Notes under the pieces: generated by a model
The model's input: the letters and a program-made list of their open reading frames with translations, nothing else
The model's database searches: none
Told to the model about the DNA's origin: nothing
From: Bacillus ndiopicus
GTDB taxonomy: Bacteria > Bacillota > Bacilli > Bacillales_A > Planococcaceae
NCBI RefSeq assembly: GCF_000612805.1
Contig: NZ_HG964404.1
Coordinates: 459,091 to 523,090, forward strand
Direction of reading: 5' to 3'
DNA length: 64,000 bases
Part shown: positions 1 to 8,899 of the stretch, in pieces
How positions within the stretch are numbered: the first letter of the stretch is position 1
Layout of the letters: every line of letters begins with the position of its first letter
Program-made: the position numbers and the translations under genes

Positions 1-516
1 GTGCCTTGCTGATGTATTTAAATTATGATTATAGCGATCAACACCAGCCTCTTTTAGTTGCCCCGCCTGCTCCTCCTTTAGCAAACCTAAACAAGCACAG
101 ACCTTTAAACCATACTTTTCTTTAATTTCCTTCACAGCCTCACTAACGACGTTGACATCCTTGCGCGTAGGACCTCGGCCGCTTGCCACAATACAAAATG
201 TACCGATTTGATTGTCAAACGCCTGCTTAGCTCCTGCTAAAATTTCCTCTTTCGTAATGAAGCGATATTTTTCAATTGGTGCCGTAGAAATAGATGATTG
301 CGAGCAGTAGCCACAGTTTTCAGGACAATAGCCACTTTTCGCATTTAGTATCATATTGAGCTTCACTTTATTTCCATAATAATGTTTGCGAATTGTATAC
401 GCTCCATGTAATAAAGGCAATAATTCCTCATCGGGTGTATTTAAAATAGCTAATGCCTCATCATTCGTTAAAAGTTTTCCTTCAATCACTTCATTCGCTA
501 ATTGTTGCCAACTCAT
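1..516 (-). CDS. bioB: Biotin synthase BioB (N-terminal part; runs off the window)
   Basis: Radical-SAM enzyme that inserts sulfur into dethiobiotin, the last step of biotin synthesis. About 172 codons are present from an ATG at 516; the C-terminus lies beyond base 1. The translation shows the radical-SAM cluster motif CPENCGYC near residue 60, followed by QSS, and the strand segment CIVASGRGP, all typical of BioB. It starts 17 bp after the stop of bioY on the same strand, so the two are probably one transcript controlled by the BirA-type palindrome upstream of bioY. The identification is firm; only the truncation by the window limits it. Confidence 0.93.
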   Translation of the reverse strand, partial: MSWQQLANEVIEGKLLTNDEALAILNTPDEELLPLLHGAYTIRKHYYGNKVKLNMILNAKSGYCPENCGYCSQSSISTAPIEKYRFITKEEILAGAKQAFDNQIGTFCIVASGRGPTRKDVNVVSEAVKEIKEKYGLKVCACLGLLKEEQAGQLKEAGVDRYNHNLNTSARH

Positions 517-533
517 ACTGTTCCCCCTACTAA

Positions 534-1124
534 CTATTTAATTGGTAAAATGCGCAATGTTTTTTGTAAGCGATAGGCAAGTAAGCCCGCGAAAATAGCC
601 AAAATAAAATCCTTCGGCATCGGTGGAACCATCCATGCCCATGCTATTTTATAACTAAAGCCTTCTGGTGCTGCCGCCCATAGCTGATAAGCAAAATACA
701 TCCAATTTGTTCCTAACAGATAAATTAAAATCATCGTAATTAAGCCGCTAGCTACGTACGCTTTTCTTGTTTGATAGCGCTCAACAATCGCTCCTGCAAT
801 ATAAGCGCAAATAATAAAGCTAACGATAAAGCCAAATGTCGGAGAAACTAAAGCTGAAGGTCCTCCAGAAAATTTCGCAAAAACCGGTGCACCTGCTAGT
901 CCAATACACATATACACGGTGCAAGCAACCGCCCCCTTCACTCGACCAAGCACAAGCCCTGCCAAGACGCCAAAAAAGGTTTGGAGCGTAATTGGTACAC
1001 CACCCGCTACTAAAAATGGCACAAACGAAGTAATGTTCGCTCCTACCATCATTAATGTGGCAAATGCACTACAGTAAAGTAAATCTACCGTGCGCCAAGT
1101 CGTACTTTTCGATACCGCTTCCAT
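534..1124 (-). CDS. bioY: BioY biotin transporter S-component
   Basis: Substrate-binding membrane component of an ECF-type vitamin transporter that takes up biotin. The 196-residue protein has about six hydrophobic segments and the BioY-type stretches GGVPITLQTF and LAGLVLGRVKGA in the N-terminal third. The ATG at 1124 follows a GAGGTG ribosome binding site. No energising EcfA/EcfT genes are visible nearby, as is usual for BioY, which either uses shared modules or works alone. It is the first gene of a bioY-bioB unit, so uptake and synthesis are co-regulated. Confidence 0.92.
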   Translation of the reverse strand: MEAVSKSTTWRTVDLLYCSAFATLMMVGANITSFVPFLVAGGVPITLQTFFGVLAGLVLGRVKGAVACTVYMCIGLAGAPVFAKFSGGPSALVSPTFGFIVSFIICAYIAGAIVERYQTRKAYVASGLITMILIYLLGTNWMYFAYQLWAAAPEGFSYKIAWAWMVPPMPKDFILAIFAGLLAYRLQKTLRILPIK

Positions 1125-1140
1125 TCAAAACACCTCATTT

Positions 1141-1171
1141 ACGTTAACCTTATAAAAATATAAGTTAACGT
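1141..1171 (-). promoter_or_regulatory. BirA-type biotin operator
   Basis: Palindrome with 8-bp arms ACGTTAAC and GTTAACGT separated by exactly 15 bp. It lies 17 bp upstream of the bioY start codon. BirA operators in Bacillales have GTTAAC half-sites with a 15-bp spacer, so biotinyl-AMP-bound BirA probably represses bioY-bioB here. Confidence 0.85.
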
Positions 1172-1255
1172 AAATGTTAGCGAAATATTTTATTTTAGTC
1201 AATATGAAAATTTGCTAAAATTTTCATATAACGAATAGAAATGAGGGAAAATCAA

Positions 1256-1654
1256 TTGACACGAGGACTTTTGCATCATATCGAATTGTATGTTTCTAAT
1301 TTGGAGCGCTCCGTAGCATTTTGGGGCTGGCTTTTAGAGGAATTAGGCTACGAACCTTTTCAAAAATGGGAAAGTGGGCAAAGTTGGAAGCTTGCAGATA
1401 CATATATCGTTTTTGTACAAACAGACGAGAAATTTCAGGATATCCCTTACCATAGGTGTAGAGTAGGTTTAAACCATTTGGCATTTCACGCAAATTCACG
1501 TCAACATGTTGATGAGATAACCAATAGGCTAAAGGAAAAAGGCATAAGAATTCTTTACACCGAAAAGCATCCATTTGCTGGTGGAGAACACCATTACGCA
1601 GTTTATTTTGAAGATCCTGACAGAATAAAAGTCGAGTTAGTAGCCCCAAACTAA
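1256..1654 (+). CDS. VOC (glyoxalase/bleomycin-resistance fold) family protein
   Basis: Small protein of the vicinal oxygen chelate superfamily, which contains metal-dependent lyases, isomerases and dioxygenases. It shows an N-terminal HHIELYVSNLERSVAFW strand-helix, a central HLAFHA and a C-terminal YAVYFEDPDRIKVELVAP; the H and E residues fit metal-ligand positions. An upstream in-frame ATG at 1241 exists. I prefer TTG at 1256 because GAGGG (1243-1247) sits 8 nt before it, giving 132 residues; from the ATG it would be 137. The substrate cannot be told. A bidirectional hairpin separates it from dps. Confidence 0.8.
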   Translation: MTRGLLHHIELYVSNLERSVAFWGWLLEELGYEPFQKWESGQSWKLADTYIVFVQTDEKFQDIPYHRCRVGLNHLAFHANSRQHVDEITNRLKEKGIRILYTEKHPFAGGEHHYAVYFEDPDRIKVELVAPN

Positions 1655-1658
1655 ATAA

Positions 1659-1690
1659 GAGCCATGCGGAGAAATAACTCTGCATGGCTC
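1659..1690. terminator. Bidirectional hairpin terminator between VOC gene and dps
   Basis: Arms GAGCCATGC and GCATGGCTC pair over 9 bp, extended by GGAG/CTCT. The site lies between two convergent genes and is followed by T-rich sequence on the plus strand. Confidence 0.75.
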
Positions 1691-1697
1691 GTTGATT

Positions 1698-2153
1698 TTA
1701 ATTGGCACTTACACTTTCACCAAGATACGCATTTAACATCCATGTATGCTTCTCAATGCTTTGATACATTGCATTTAGCATATCCTCTGTGCGGTCATCG
1801 CCTTCCTCTGCCGCAATGGTCATCGTTTCATTTAGCGCCTGCATAATTGTTTTAAAATCGGCGACAACAACAGCCACCATTTGTTCAGCCGTTTCATTAC
1901 CCTCAGCTTCCTTAATTAATGAATGTTCTAGATGCTCACGCAATGTTGCAACAGGCTTGGCATCCTTTGACAAAATGCGCTCTGCCAACTCATCTAAATT
2001 TAATGTTGTTTCATTATATAATTCTTCAAATTTTTCATGCAGTGTAAAGAATGATGGACCACTAACATACCAGTGATAATTGTGTAATTTCGTATACAGT
2101 ACAGAATACGTTGATACAAGCTCGTTTAATTTTGTGTTTAAATTTTTAGACAT
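1698..2153 (-). CDS. dps: Dps-family ferritin-like DNA-protection protein
   Basis: Forms dodecamers that oxidise and store iron and protect DNA during stress. The 151-residue length fits the family. The N-terminal helix has the ferroxidase signature HNYHWYVSGPSFFTLHEKFE, with H, D/E and E ligands contributed across the dimer interface, and NLDELAERIL follows. The ATG at 2153 has an AAAGGAG site. It is monocistronic, bounded by a terminator downstream. PerR or sigma-B control would be typical in Bacillales, but I did not identify an operator. Confidence 0.9.
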   Translation of the reverse strand: MSKNLNTKLNELVSTYSVLYTKLHNYHWYVSGPSFFTLHEKFEELYNETTLNLDELAERILSKDAKPVATLREHLEHSLIKEAEGNETAEQMVAVVVADFKTIMQALNETMTIAAEEGDDRTEDMLNAMYQSIEKHTWMLNAYLGESVSAN

Positions 2154-2213
2154 AAATCAATAACTCCTTTGTATTTTAGTACACTATACTTTACCCACTT
2201 TTTATTTTTTTAA

Positions 2214-3344
2214 TCATATATTTTTATTGAAAATGCTACATACTAATTCAAAAGCAGCCTTGGTTAAATAATTAGCAGGCTCAGCCATCGCCATTTCGGT
2301 TGTAATATTGTTTCTCACAACAGCATGGCAATATTGAAAATGCTGAGCTAGAAATTCTCTGTCTTCTTCCTCAATCGCTCCTGATAACAGAGCAACAGGT
2401 ATACCTTGCTTTTTTGCATATGTAAGTACGCCAAATGGTGCTTTACCGTGTAACGTTTGTGAATCTGACCGTCCTTCACCTGTAATAATTAAATCTGCAG
2501 CTTCAATTGCCTGTGCAAAATTTAATCGATTTAGTACAAGCTCAATGCCTTGATTAAATTGTCCATTCAAAAAAGCGATTAATGCACCGCCCATACCACC
2601 AGCTGCACCTGCACCTTTGTAATCATGCAAGCGAATGCCCATTTCCTTTTCAACAATATCTGCCCAATGTGTTAAGGCACTATCAAAATAGGCGATGTTC
2701 TGTACACCCTTTTGCTTACCAAAAACCGCAGTCGCGCCCTTTGTGCCAACAAGTGGATTATCGACATCACAGGCGATGGAGAAATTGGCATGCTGAATTC
2801 TTTTATCCCAATTGGTAAAATCTAAGCGATGAACATTATATAAACCTTCGATTGTATTTTCAACTTCCTGTCCCATTTCATTGAGAAGACGCAAACCTAG
2901 TGCGCGCAACATGCCTACACCACCATCATTTGTTGCGCTACCACCAATACAAATAATAAAATCAGTATAGCCTTGTTCCAATGTATGCCGAATTAACTGC
3001 CCCGTTCCATAGCTTGAGGCAATTCTGGGATTTCTTTCATCCTCAAGTAGTAGCGTCAAACCAGAGGCTTGTGCCATTTCAATGATGCAAGTTTTACCAT
3101 CACCTAATATGCCATAGCTCGCTACAATTTCTCTTCCTAAAGGGTCTAGCACATTTGCTGTTTTCATTTGTCCATTTGTACATTGCACAAGTGTTTCAAG
3201 CGTTCCTTCCCCACCATCTGCAACAGGTAATAGTAGCATTGTAGCACTGGACAACAACTGTTTAATGCCCTGCTCTATACTTTTCGCTGCCTCAAATGCC
3301 GTTAATGTTCCTTTAAATGAATCTGGGCTAATGACAATTTTCAA
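2214..3344 (-). CDS. glxK: Glycerate kinase
   Basis: Phosphorylates D-glycerate, feeding glyoxylate/glycerate breakdown into glycolysis. The sequence opens KIVISPDSFKGTL and contains PVADGGEGTLE, IGGSATNDGGVGMLRALG and ITGEGRSDSQTLHGKAP, all hallmarks of the GlxK family; the length of about 376 residues matches. A GTG at 3353 is possible. I favour TTG at 3344 because it places the protein start at the usual MKIVISPDS and has GGGTGA 5 nt upstream. It appears monocistronic and divergent from trhO. Confidence 0.9.
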   Translation of the reverse strand: MKIVISPDSFKGTLTAFEAAKSIEQGIKQLLSSATMLLLPVADGGEGTLETLVQCTNGQMKTANVLDPLGREIVASYGILGDGKTCIIEMAQASGLTLLLEDERNPRIASSYGTGQLIRHTLEQGYTDFIICIGGSATNDGGVGMLRALGLRLLNEMGQEVENTIEGLYNVHRLDFTNWDKRIQHANFSIACDVDNPLVGTKGATAVFGKQKGVQNIAYFDSALTHWADIVEKEMGIRLHDYKGAGAAGGMGGALIAFLNGQFNQGIELVLNRLNFAQAIEAADLIITGEGRSDSQTLHGKAPFGVLTYAKKQGIPVALLSGAIEEEDREFLAQHFQYCHAVVRNNITTEMAMAEPANYLTKAAFELVCSIFNKNI

Positions 3345-3487
3345 TTTCCTCACCCTTTACAGTTAGTAAAAATATTATAGCATCCATTTCAGCCTAATTA
3401 CCGATAGAATACTTTTTTAATCTTTGATATGCTAATGGATGGTTTCAAAAAAACGTGTCCTGCAAACACGAATAAGGTGGAATATGA

Positions 3488-4435
3488 ATGAAGAATTACA
3501 GAGTTTTATTGTATTATTTTTACACAACAATCGAGGACCCTGCAGCATTTTCTGAAAAGCATTTACAGGAGTGCAAGGAGCTTGAGCTAAAAGGGCGTAT
3601 TTTAGTTGCAACAGAAGGTATTAATGGTACTGTTTCTGGCACAATTGAAGCTACAAATGCCTATATGGAGCTAATGAAAAATGATCCATTATTTGATGGT
3701 ATTGTTTTCAAAATTGATGAGGTAGAAGGTCACGCATTCAAAAAAATGCATGTACGACCTCGCCCTGAATTAGTAAATTTAAGCTTAGAGGATGATATAA
3801 ATCCACATGAAATTACTGGCGAATATTTATCACCTGCACAATTTTTAGAGCAAATGCAGAAGGAAGATACGGTCGTATTAGATGTGCGTAACACATATGA
3901 GTATGATGTCGGTCATTTCCGCGGCGCCATTCGCCCAGATGTCGAAAACTTCCGCGATACACCGCAATGGGTACGTGAAAACAGAGAATTATTTGAAGGC
4001 AAGCGCGTTTTAACTTATTGTACAGGCGGTATCCGCTGCGAAAAATTTTCTGGCTGGTTAAAGCGTGAAGGCTTTGAGGATGTTGGGCAATTACATGGTG
4101 GTATTGCTACTTACGGCAAAGACCCAGAGACAAAAGGTCAGCTATGGGATGGTCAAATGTATGTATTTGACGAACGTTTAACTGTGCCAATTAACCAAGT
4201 TGAGCATGTCGTTGTTGGAAAAGATCATTTTGATGGCACACCTTGTGAACGCTATATTAATTGTGCCAACCCAGAATGTAACAAGCAAATTTTAACATCG
4301 GAAGAAAACGAAGCGAAGCATTTAGGTGGCTGTACAATTGAATGTACGAAGCATGAGCGCAATCGCTATATCGTACGACATGGTTTAACAGAGGAGCAAG
4401 TGCAGCAAGCAATCGCTGCACTTGAGCAAGCATAA
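3488..4435 (+). CDS. trhO: tRNA uridine(34) 5-hydroxylase, TrhO/YbfQ type (rhodanese family)
   Basis: The family oxygenates U34 of certain tRNAs to 5-hydroxyuridine using a rhodanese domain. The 315-residue protein has an N-terminal acylphosphatase-like domain (about 1-95). The rhodanese domain has its active-site loop [11 protein letters not shown] near residue 178. The C-terminal region has conserved cysteines (CANPECNK, then [10 protein letters not shown]) likely to bind zinc. The ATG at 3488 follows AAGGTGG. A strong hairpin follows the gene, so it is a single-gene unit. Confidence 0.9.
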   Translation: MKNYRVLLYYFYTTIEDPAAFSEKHLQECKELELKGRILVATEGINGTVSGTIEATNAYMELMKNDPLFDGIVFKIDEVEGHAFKKMHVRPRPELVNLSLEDDINPHEITGEYLSPAQFLEQMQKEDTVVLDVRNTYEYDVGHFRGAIRPDVENFRDTPQWVRENRELFEGKRVLTYCTGGIRCEKFSGWLKREGFEDVGQLHGGIATYGKDPETKGQLWDGQMYVFDERLTVPINQVEHVVVGKDHFDGTPCERYINCANPECNKQILTSEENEAKHLGGCTIECTKHERNRYIVRHGLTEEQVQQAIAALEQA

Positions 4436-4439
4436 AACG

Positions 4440-4479
4440 GAAAGCGCAAGAAATCAATGTTGATTTCTCGCGCTTTTTT
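4440..4479 (+). terminator. Intrinsic terminator after trhO
   Basis: Hairpin of AAAGCGC-AGAAATCAA against TTGATTTCT-GCGCTTT followed by six T, just after the trhO stop codon. A very similar hairpin (AAAAAGCGCAAGAAATC) follows pepF copy 2. Confidence 0.85.
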
Positions 4480-4481
4480 AG

Positions 4482-4590
4482 TTTACGGGCGAATTAAAGC
4501 TTTTTGCGGGCGAAATCCACCTTCAATTGGGCGAAACTATTCGTTTTACGGGCGAATTTGTCTACTAATCGGGCGATTCATTACTTTAGG
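4482..4590. repeat. Five-copy degenerate 21-bp tandem repeat with GGGCGA core
   Basis: The hexamer GGGCGA occurs at 4487, 4508, 4529, 4550 and 4571, each exactly 21 bp after the last. Copies 1 and 4 share TTTACGGGCGAATT; the other positions have drifted. It fills the convergent gap between the trhO terminator and the metalloprotease-like gene. Confidence 0.85.
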
Positions 4591-4597
4591 CCTACTC

Positions 4598-5434
4598 TCA
4601 TAGTAGCGCAAGCTGTTCTTGCATTTGCTTCTGAAATGCGGATGTCTTCCAAAGCGTGACAGCTTCTAGTTCACCATATTTTGCAACTAGCTCTTGGACG
4701 CAGCGATAACCTATATAATAGGCGAGCCTTGTATAGCCAAACCGTGTGCCACCATTAATAGAAAACCATTCTTTGAAAATATTTTGCGCAGATAGCTGTT
4801 GTAAATCATCTCTGAATTTTTCTATAATATTTTGTTCATTCTCTTGACAAAACACCAGCCACTGAGGGTCATCGTAGTATACAAAATACACATCCTCGTG
4901 CGCTTGAACTGCTTTCATAGAAAAATAAGTAGCAACGCCTTCTTGTAATAACCAAATATACGGATTTCCCCAATCAACAAGCTGCCAGTTAATCTTCTCT
5001 TGTAAAGATATTAAATTGTGCGTCGCATGCCCAAATTCATGCGCGATAATCACTTTCAAATGCTCTTCCTGTGCTGAAAGCTTCTCTAAGCAAAAGGCAA
5101 TTTCAGGGATAAATTGGCGATATGTATATGCGTTACTTCCATAAATACCTACAAGCAAATGCGTATTTTGTGTAAATTGAATATTATATGCCGTCTCGTA
5201 AAAATCGGTTATCTCTTTAATTAAAGCTGGCATAGAGAGCGCCATCGCTCGTATTGCTTGCAATTGCAAAGGATGCTTAGTTAAGGCAGCTTCCATTTTT
5301 TGTTCCTTATTGTGGCAATGATAGGTGAAATACTCTTCAAAATGCTCCTTATTGCGAGCAAAGTATTGTTCTAAATAAGTAGTTGTTGGCTCATAATGTT
5401 CTACAAATTCTGTTGCAACATCAATAATTTTCAT
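4598..5434 (-). CDS. Gluzincin-like zinc metalloprotease domain protein
   Basis: Unassigned 278-residue protein with a clear HEFGHATHN (HExxH) motif around residue 130, followed about 35 residues later by LLQEGVATYFS. The E there fits the third zinc ligand of gluzincin peptidases. No signal peptide or membrane segment is visible, so it is probably cytoplasmic. It resembles DUF2268-type predicted Zn proteases, but I cannot name the family firmly. It starts 13 bp after the nuclease-helicase gene stop, so the two are likely co-transcribed. The substrate is unknown. Confidence 0.7.
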   Translation of the reverse strand: MKIIDVATEFVEHYEPTTTYLEQYFARNKEHFEEYFTYHCHNKEQKMEAALTKHPLQLQAIRAMALSMPALIKEITDFYETAYNIQFTQNTHLLVGIYGSNAYTYRQFIPEIAFCLEKLSAQEEHLKVIIAHEFGHATHNLISLQEKINWQLVDWGNPYIWLLQEGVATYFSMKAVQAHEDVYFVYYDDPQWLVFCQENEQNIIEKFRDDLQQLSAQNIFKEWFSINGGTRFGYTRLAYYIGYRCVQELVAKYGELEAVTLWKTSAFQKQMQEQLALL

Positions 5435-5446
5435 ATGAATTCCCCG

Positions 5447-6871
5447 CTAACCTTCATTTTTCAATAAATGAATGACAGACTGCAATATTGAAACATTGTC
5501 TACTACAACTAATTGTAACTTTTTACGTGTACGAACAATTGTATGATAAAGCACTTGTAGTGGGTCAATTGTTGCGCTTTTTCTTGCAGCAGACAGACGC
5601 CCATTTGCTTTATATGTGAAATGGTTATCAATAATAACGCAGACACGATTGAACTCATGCCCTAAAATATCGCGTGTCGTTGGCCGCTCAAAATGGTAGC
5701 AATCTACAACAAGCCATTTCGTTCTTTTACATTCTTCAATATACGTGATAAAAGCAGCTCTTGTCGAAAAGTAATGCACGCTAATATTTGGGAAATGTTG
5801 TTTACCGATAACTAAGCGTTGATCAAAAAGCTGTTGCACAAATGAGTGCATTTCTTTATTGTAGCGCATGACCATTTTAAGCTCATATATTTTCGTATCA
5901 AAATGCTTTTCAATATAGCCAAGCACATCAATCCGCTTTCCTTTTCCAAATAAATAATGCCCTGCATCAAGTGAAAAGACAGCAGGCGTCTCGCTTTGTT
6001 TTAGCTTCATACGAATATGCGATAGTTGCTCATAGCTCAGCTTTTGCGCTTCATCTATTACAACAATATCAACATCTGTCAAAGACATCTCACTTACCGT
6101 TTGGATAGCCCAGCCGTATTGCTCATTTAGAATGCGTTGTCCTCGATTTAAAATATTGCCATGAACAAGCACAACTTTTTTCCCTGCGTTTTTCCATGTT
6201 TTCACTAAATCATATGTCAGTAAAGTTTTACCTGTACCTGGTGCTCCATCAATAACGACTGATGTATTTTGTTCAACTAAATTAAGAATTTCTCGTTTAA
6301 AAGTCATCTGCGGAGAGGTTAAAAAATATTCTCCATTTATAAATGCATGCGGCAATTCGAATGGTGACACAAGATAATTAATCGGATCAAATACATCATC
6401 AATATTTGTCAGCATTCTAATTTGCTGATTTTCTAACACTTGTAGTAGATGGACAAATGATACCTCAATCAGTTGCTCACCTTTCAATTGGTACAATGTT
6501 CTCGTTGATGATACAAACGTAAAGCTTAAAATATCAACTTCTAAAAATTTTAAATAATAAACATTTTGCTTTAATTGCTTACGTATCCGATCTTCCGTAC
6601 TTTCACTTTTTAATTCGATATTCACAATATAATTTTTGCCAATTCGTAATAAATCAAATTCCTTGCTAATCTGTTTAATTCGATAGCCAACGAAAAATTG
6701 ATGAAGCTTCGGTTCACCAGCATTTATAAGCTCCTCCACGAGCATATATAAATCCTCCAGCTCATTCGTACGCATTTTTTCCATATCGAATTGCTCCGTA
6801 TATTGTAAAAAAGCTGCCTCAGATAAGTCTGTGTATGCATCGAGCAAGGACTGTAAATGGATTGCTTTCAT
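5447..6871 (-). CDS. PD-(D/E)XK-like nuclease fused to DUF2075/SF1 helicase
   Basis: The 474-residue protein joins two modules. Residues about 60-110 contain EFDLLRIGKN followed by IELKSES, the spacing and residues (D...ExK) of a PD-(D/E)XK nuclease core. From about residue 200 it has a superfamily 1 ATPase: Walker A GAPGTGKT, Walker B VVIDEAQKL, and late helicase motifs near DCYHFERPTTRDILG and YHTIVRTRKKLQL. ATG 6871 is preferred over GTG 6880 because GGTGGGTGAT precedes it. Such fusions occur in repair and phage-defence settings. The neighbours here are housekeeping genes, so the role is unclear. Confidence 0.72.
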   Translation of the reverse strand: MKAIHLQSLLDAYTDLSEAAFLQYTEQFDMEKMRTNELEDLYMLVEELINAGEPKLHQFFVGYRIKQISKEFDLLRIGKNYIVNIELKSESTEDRIRKQLKQNVYYLKFLEVDILSFTFVSSTRTLYQLKGEQLIEVSFVHLLQVLENQQIRMLTNIDDVFDPINYLVSPFELPHAFINGEYFLTSPQMTFKREILNLVEQNTSVVIDGAPGTGKTLLTYDLVKTWKNAGKKVVLVHGNILNRGQRILNEQYGWAIQTVSEMSLTDVDIVVIDEAQKLSYEQLSHIRMKLKQSETPAVFSLDAGHYLFGKGKRIDVLGYIEKHFDTKIYELKMVMRYNKEMHSFVQQLFDQRLVIGKQHFPNISVHYFSTRAAFITYIEECKRTKWLVVDCYHFERPTTRDILGHEFNRVCVIIDNHFTYKANGRLSAARKSATIDPLQVLYHTIVRTRKKLQLVVVDNVSILQSVIHLLKNEG

Positions 6872-6968
6872 TAATATCACCCACCTATTAGTTTACCGAA
6901 TAATGGTATAGAGTGAAATGCTAACCATGCATATTATTTTATGAAAATTAATCTTTGGCTATTCGCCT

Positions 6969-7847
6969 TTATAAAGAACCAAACACCCAACAATGGTTAT
7001 AACGATAAAGCTGTGATGGTCGGTGCGCACCTTCCTTTACCTCTTCTCCTGTTGCCACAACCCTATCAGCAATATGGCGTCGGAATTGTGCTTTGAAAAG
7101 GCTTTTTCCTAAAATCATTTCATAGACCGCCTGTAAACGAGGCAAAGTAAATTTTTCGGGCATTAAATTGAAAGCGATATTTGTATACTCGACTTTGTTA
7201 CGTAAACGATACAATGAATACAAAATAATTTTTGCATGGTCAAAGGCAATTGTATTGACCGCATCCTCCACAATTTCAATGACCTCTGTCGTTTTTGTGC
7301 CGTATGCTTGCTTGCGTACACGAAGCGTTGCCTGCGCCTGCACCTCTTTTGCTTTATTCGTTAATGTCAGCAAAATCTCCTCAGTTTCTTCAAGCATTTC
7401 CTTCGTTTCTTTATATTCTCTCAGCAAGCTTTCCGTTGTAACAGTAAACCAGCCCGCATCACGTGCGTCGTCCCCTGCCTTTAGCTGCATTTTATTTTTA
7501 GGCGCAAGTGCCATATAAGATGCACTTAAAATACGCATGCGCGGGTCTCTCTCTACATCTGACCATGTGTATAATTGTTCAGCATATATATCTGTAATAC
7601 CTGTTTCCTCCATTAGCTCTCGCCCTACAGCCTGCTCCAACGATTCATTAATATCCATAAAGCCACCAGGTAGCGCCCAACAATGCTGGAATGGATGGTG
7701 CTTGCGTTGAATAAGCAATACTTCTAAGGCTGGCTGCTCTTGAGAAACTGTAAATACAACGATATCCGTTGCAACACTTGGTTTTTCGTAGCGTTCTTTT
7801 TCTTTTTTGTAATGCTCTAAAAATTGCTGCTCATTATCAAATGTCAT
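6969..7847 (-). CDS. Nudix hydrolase with C-terminal winged helix, NrtR-like regulator
   Basis: About 292 residues. The N-terminal half has a complete Nudix box, GGFMDINE then REL then MEETGI (GX5EX7REUXEEXGU), so it may still hydrolyse ADP-ribose or NADH. The C-terminal part (about 190-280) matches the winged-helix of NrtR proteins, Nudix-derived repressors of NAD metabolism that sense ADP-ribose. The start is ATG 7847 with GGAGGGTGAT upstream; an upstream in-frame start at 7880 lacks a site. It is the last gene of pnuC-nadR-Nudix, and tandem palindromes before pnuC would suit autoregulation. Enzyme, regulator or both remain possible. Confidence 0.8.
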   Translation of the reverse strand: MTFDNEQQFLEHYKKEKERYEKPSVATDIVVFTVSQEQPALEVLLIQRKHHPFQHCWALPGGFMDINESLEQAVGRELMEETGITDIYAEQLYTWSDVERDPRMRILSASYMALAPKNKMQLKAGDDARDAGWFTVTTESLLREYKETKEMLEETEEILLTLTNKAKEVQAQATLRVRKQAYGTKTTEVIEIVEDAVNTIAFDHAKIILYSLYRLRNKVEYTNIAFNLMPEKFTLPRLQAVYEMILGKSLFKAQFRRHIADRVVATGEEVKEGAHRPSQLYRYNHCWVFGSL

Positions 7848-7876
7848 ATAATCACCCTCCTGTACTACAAACCAAT

Positions 7877-8899
7877 TCAACTAATTAATGCACGCACATG
7901 CTTAATTGCTTGCTCCATCCTTTCATTATATGTGCCGCTAATTGTGACAAGTGGAATATTACGCTGCGCAAACATTTCTTTTAGTAGCGCATTATTTTTT
8001 TCACGTACTAAATCCTCACCTAATACACGATAGCCATCCTCAACCCATGGTACATCTGGCTCTAAATACAAATATAAATCATAGTGCTGTGTCGCAATTG
8101 CTTCCTCAACAATGGGTAGCTCATAGCCTTGGTAGACCTTTGTATAATATTGTGTGACCACTTGCTCCGAATCAATAAAAAGTACCTTATTCGTCTGTTT
8201 AAGACGTTGAAACTCTAAATGCTTATGTCCATACGTAATCTCTTCATAATGACGATCCATAATTAAATCTGATCCATTGCCAATTTCCTCACAAATTGTA
8301 CGCCCATATTCCTCAACATAAGTCGTTTGAAAAAGCTTCGCCAAATTACGTACTAAAGTACTTTTACCACAGCTTTCTGTACCAACAACCGCTATTTTTT
8401 TCGTAAAGAATGGACGCGCACTAACAGGTAGCATATCCCAATGCTTATAAACACCTTCTGTACGAATTTGTGTTGCACTAATCGGGAACATTTGTCGTTC
8501 TTCATCTATTACAACATGCTCTGCATCGGGATAAATTTGATCAAACCACTTGCTATAGCTACTTTCTGAGCTAAAAACATGTGTAATTGGCTCACGGATC
8601 GCTGCTTTAATACGTTCGCCGCCCTCTAGCCAGTTATAATCCTCATCTGGAGAATCTGCATCTTCAATATATAAAATTTCTATATTTGGGCAATCTCTCG
8701 TTTCCTGCGAAATCCACAATGCGCGCTCTTTATAAGGAATATACGGGATATTTCCCTGCTCGCAAAGCCTACGATCACGCGCTTCATCATATAAAACAAT
8801 GACATATAATTTATCGACCATTGCACTAGCCTTTAATGTACTGTATAAATGCCCTTGATGGAACGGAATAAATTTACCACCATAAAATCCTACTCTCAT
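7877..8899 (-). CDS. nadR: NadR-type NMN adenylyltransferase / ribosylnicotinamide kinase
   Basis: Bifunctional NAD salvage enzyme: it phosphorylates nicotinamide riboside to NMN and adenylates NMN to NAD. The N-terminal half has the nucleotidyltransferase signature GGKFIPFHQGHLYS and the late ISATQIR motif. The C-terminal half has a kinase P-loop VGTESCGKSTLV near residue 170. It lacks the N-terminal HTH of enterobacterial NadR. The start is ATG 8899, overlapping the pnuC stop as ATGA, which indicates translational coupling; a longer in-frame extension inside pnuC is rejected. It directly follows the transporter that supplies nicotinamide riboside. Confidence 0.9.
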   Translation of the reverse strand: MRVGFYGGKFIPFHQGHLYSTLKASAMVDKLYVIVLYDEARDRRLCEQGNIPYIPYKERALWISQETRDCPNIEILYIEDADSPDEDYNWLEGGERIKAAIREPITHVFSSESSYSKWFDQIYPDAEHVVIDEERQMFPISATQIRTEGVYKHWDMLPVSARPFFTKKIAVVGTESCGKSTLVRNLAKLFQTTYVEEYGRTICEEIGNGSDLIMDRHYEEITYGHKHLEFQRLKQTNKVLFIDSEQVVTQYYTKVYQGYELPIVEEAIATQHYDLYLYLEPDVPWVEDGYRVLGEDLVREKNNALLKEMFAQRNIPLVTISGTYNERMEQAIKHVRALIS

